Below are positions 5,791 to 6,070 of a stretch of DNA of 6,070 nucleotides, piece after piece. Under the pieces are notes generated by a model that saw only the letters and a list, made by a program, of their open reading frames with translations, was not told the DNA's origin and searched no databases. Numbering within the stretch: the first letter of the stretch is position 1; every line of letters starts with the position of its first letter. Both the position numbers and the translations under genes were made by a program. Source of the DNA: Kiloniellales bacterium (GTDB lineage: Bacteria; Pseudomonadota; Alphaproteobacteria; Kiloniellales; JAKSDN01); the NCBI GenBank assembly GCA_022360075.1, contig JAKSDN010000018.1, forward strand, positions 1 through 6,070, written 5' to 3'.

Positions 5791-5880
5791 CCCCTCATCC
5801 AGCTCCGGCCAAGGCTCGGCTAGTCGCCTCGCCAAGCCTGCACATCCCTGTTCCCCAGTGGGGGTAGAGGTTAAAGGGGG
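5791..5880. repeat. Decayed second copy (B) of the palindromic repeat, downstream of the lysE-type gene
   Basis: This segment aligns by eye with 5040-5133 in the same orientation. Its first 57 bases differ at about six positions (for example CCCCTCATCC for CCCCTCACCC). The shared block AAGGCTCGGCTA is followed by CGCCTCGCCAAGCCT a few bases on. The right half has small deletions, and the central hairpin (around TTCCCCAGTGGGGG) and outer arms are no longer fully complementary. It occupies most of the 132-bp gap (5765-5896) between the convergent lysE-type and dioxygenase genes. It could act as a weak bidirectional transcription barrier, but there is no T-run. I see nothing else in this gap. 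Confidence 0.85.
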
Positions 5881-5896
5881 ACGCCGGCTTATCGGT

Positions 5897-6070
5897 TCAC
5901 CCCACAAATACTACGACATCCGAATCGTAGCTCAGCGCCGGCGTGGCGAATTGCGTCTGCGCGTTCACATAGTGAAACGCCGCGGCCCGCCGCCAGGCTT
6001 TCGAGCGATTGGCCGAGGACTGGTGCAGCGTGTTGCCGTGGTGGAAGGAGACGCCGCCGCGCGGCACCGG
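5897..6070 (-). CDS. Phytanoyl-CoA dioxygenase (PhyH) family protein, C-terminal fragment
   Basis: The last 57 residues and the TGA stop (complement of 5897-5899) of a minus-strand gene that continues beyond the right edge. The reading frame is open to the edge and gives a characteristic Fe(II)/2-oxoglutarate dioxygenase end. PRGGVSFHHGNTLHQS leads into NRSKAWRRAAAFHYVN and the segment closes with SYDSDVVVFVG. The His in TLHQS (complement of 6023-6025) fits the distal iron ligand, and the first Arg of WRR, 11 residues later (complement of 5990-5992), fits the 2-oxoglutarate-binding Arg. The same 11-residue spacing is known in human phytanoyl-CoA hydroxylase (His264, Arg275). The substrate is unknown; bacterial members hydroxylate varied small molecules. 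It is convergent with the lysE-type gene. No start codon is in the window, so it is easy to miss. Confidence 0.87.
   Translation of the reverse strand, partial: PVPRGGVSFHHGNTLHQSSANRSKAWRRAAAFHYVNAQTQFATPALSYDSDVVVFVG

Noticed and set aside
1..6070. tRNA, rRNA or riboswitch
   Set aside because: No cloverleaf-like TTCGA-arm plus acceptor pairing or conserved riboswitch core was seen in the intergenic parts. The TTCGAGAC in the palindromic element lacks the other tRNA arms.

Overview
The window is a GC-rich, densely packed piece of a bacterial chromosome, most likely from an alphaproteobacterium. The three-gene split of the proton-translocating transhydrogenase (pntAA, pntAB, pntB) is the Rhodospirillum rubrum-type arrangement. 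Two palindromic intergenic repeat families are present that, from memory, resemble sequences scattered through many alphaproteobacterial genomes. The exact order cannot be fixed from this sequence alone; Rhodospirillales or a relative is a reasonable guess.

Left third (1-2662, + strand): a pnt operon entered from inside pntAA. The soluble NAD(H)-binding subunit has an unusual Lys/Ala-rich then Pro-rich tail. It is followed after 5 nt by the small membrane subunit PntAB, and after 9 nt by PntB, which carries the rest of the membrane channel and the NADP(H)-binding domain. All key PntB residues that could be located (His91, Asp212, Asn221, the GYGMAVAQAQ loop, GAND, Lys424/Arg425) are intact, so the enzyme looks functional. 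It couples proton re-entry to NADPH formation from NADH.

Middle (2663-4129): a 256-bp gap holds a 119-bp palindromic double element. Next comes a classical short-chain dehydrogenase (+), which ends tail-to-tail, sharing a CTAG, with a small four-helix DUF1761 membrane protein (-). Just upstream of the DUF1761 gene are three exact copies of a 9-bp repeat.

Right third (4130-6070): an AraC-family regulator (-) is divergent from a LysE/RhtB-type exporter (+), a common regulator/exporter layout. Two copies of a second repeat family, about 90 bp each and in the same orientation, flank the exporter gene: an intact one in the divergent promoter region and a decayed one after the gene. At the right edge is the C-terminal end of a phytanoyl-CoA dioxygenase-like protein (-), which has no start codon in the window.

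No clearly new biological system is visible. The points most worth a second look are the repeat elements, the PntAA tail, and the in-frame arrangement of the araC and DUF1761 genes.
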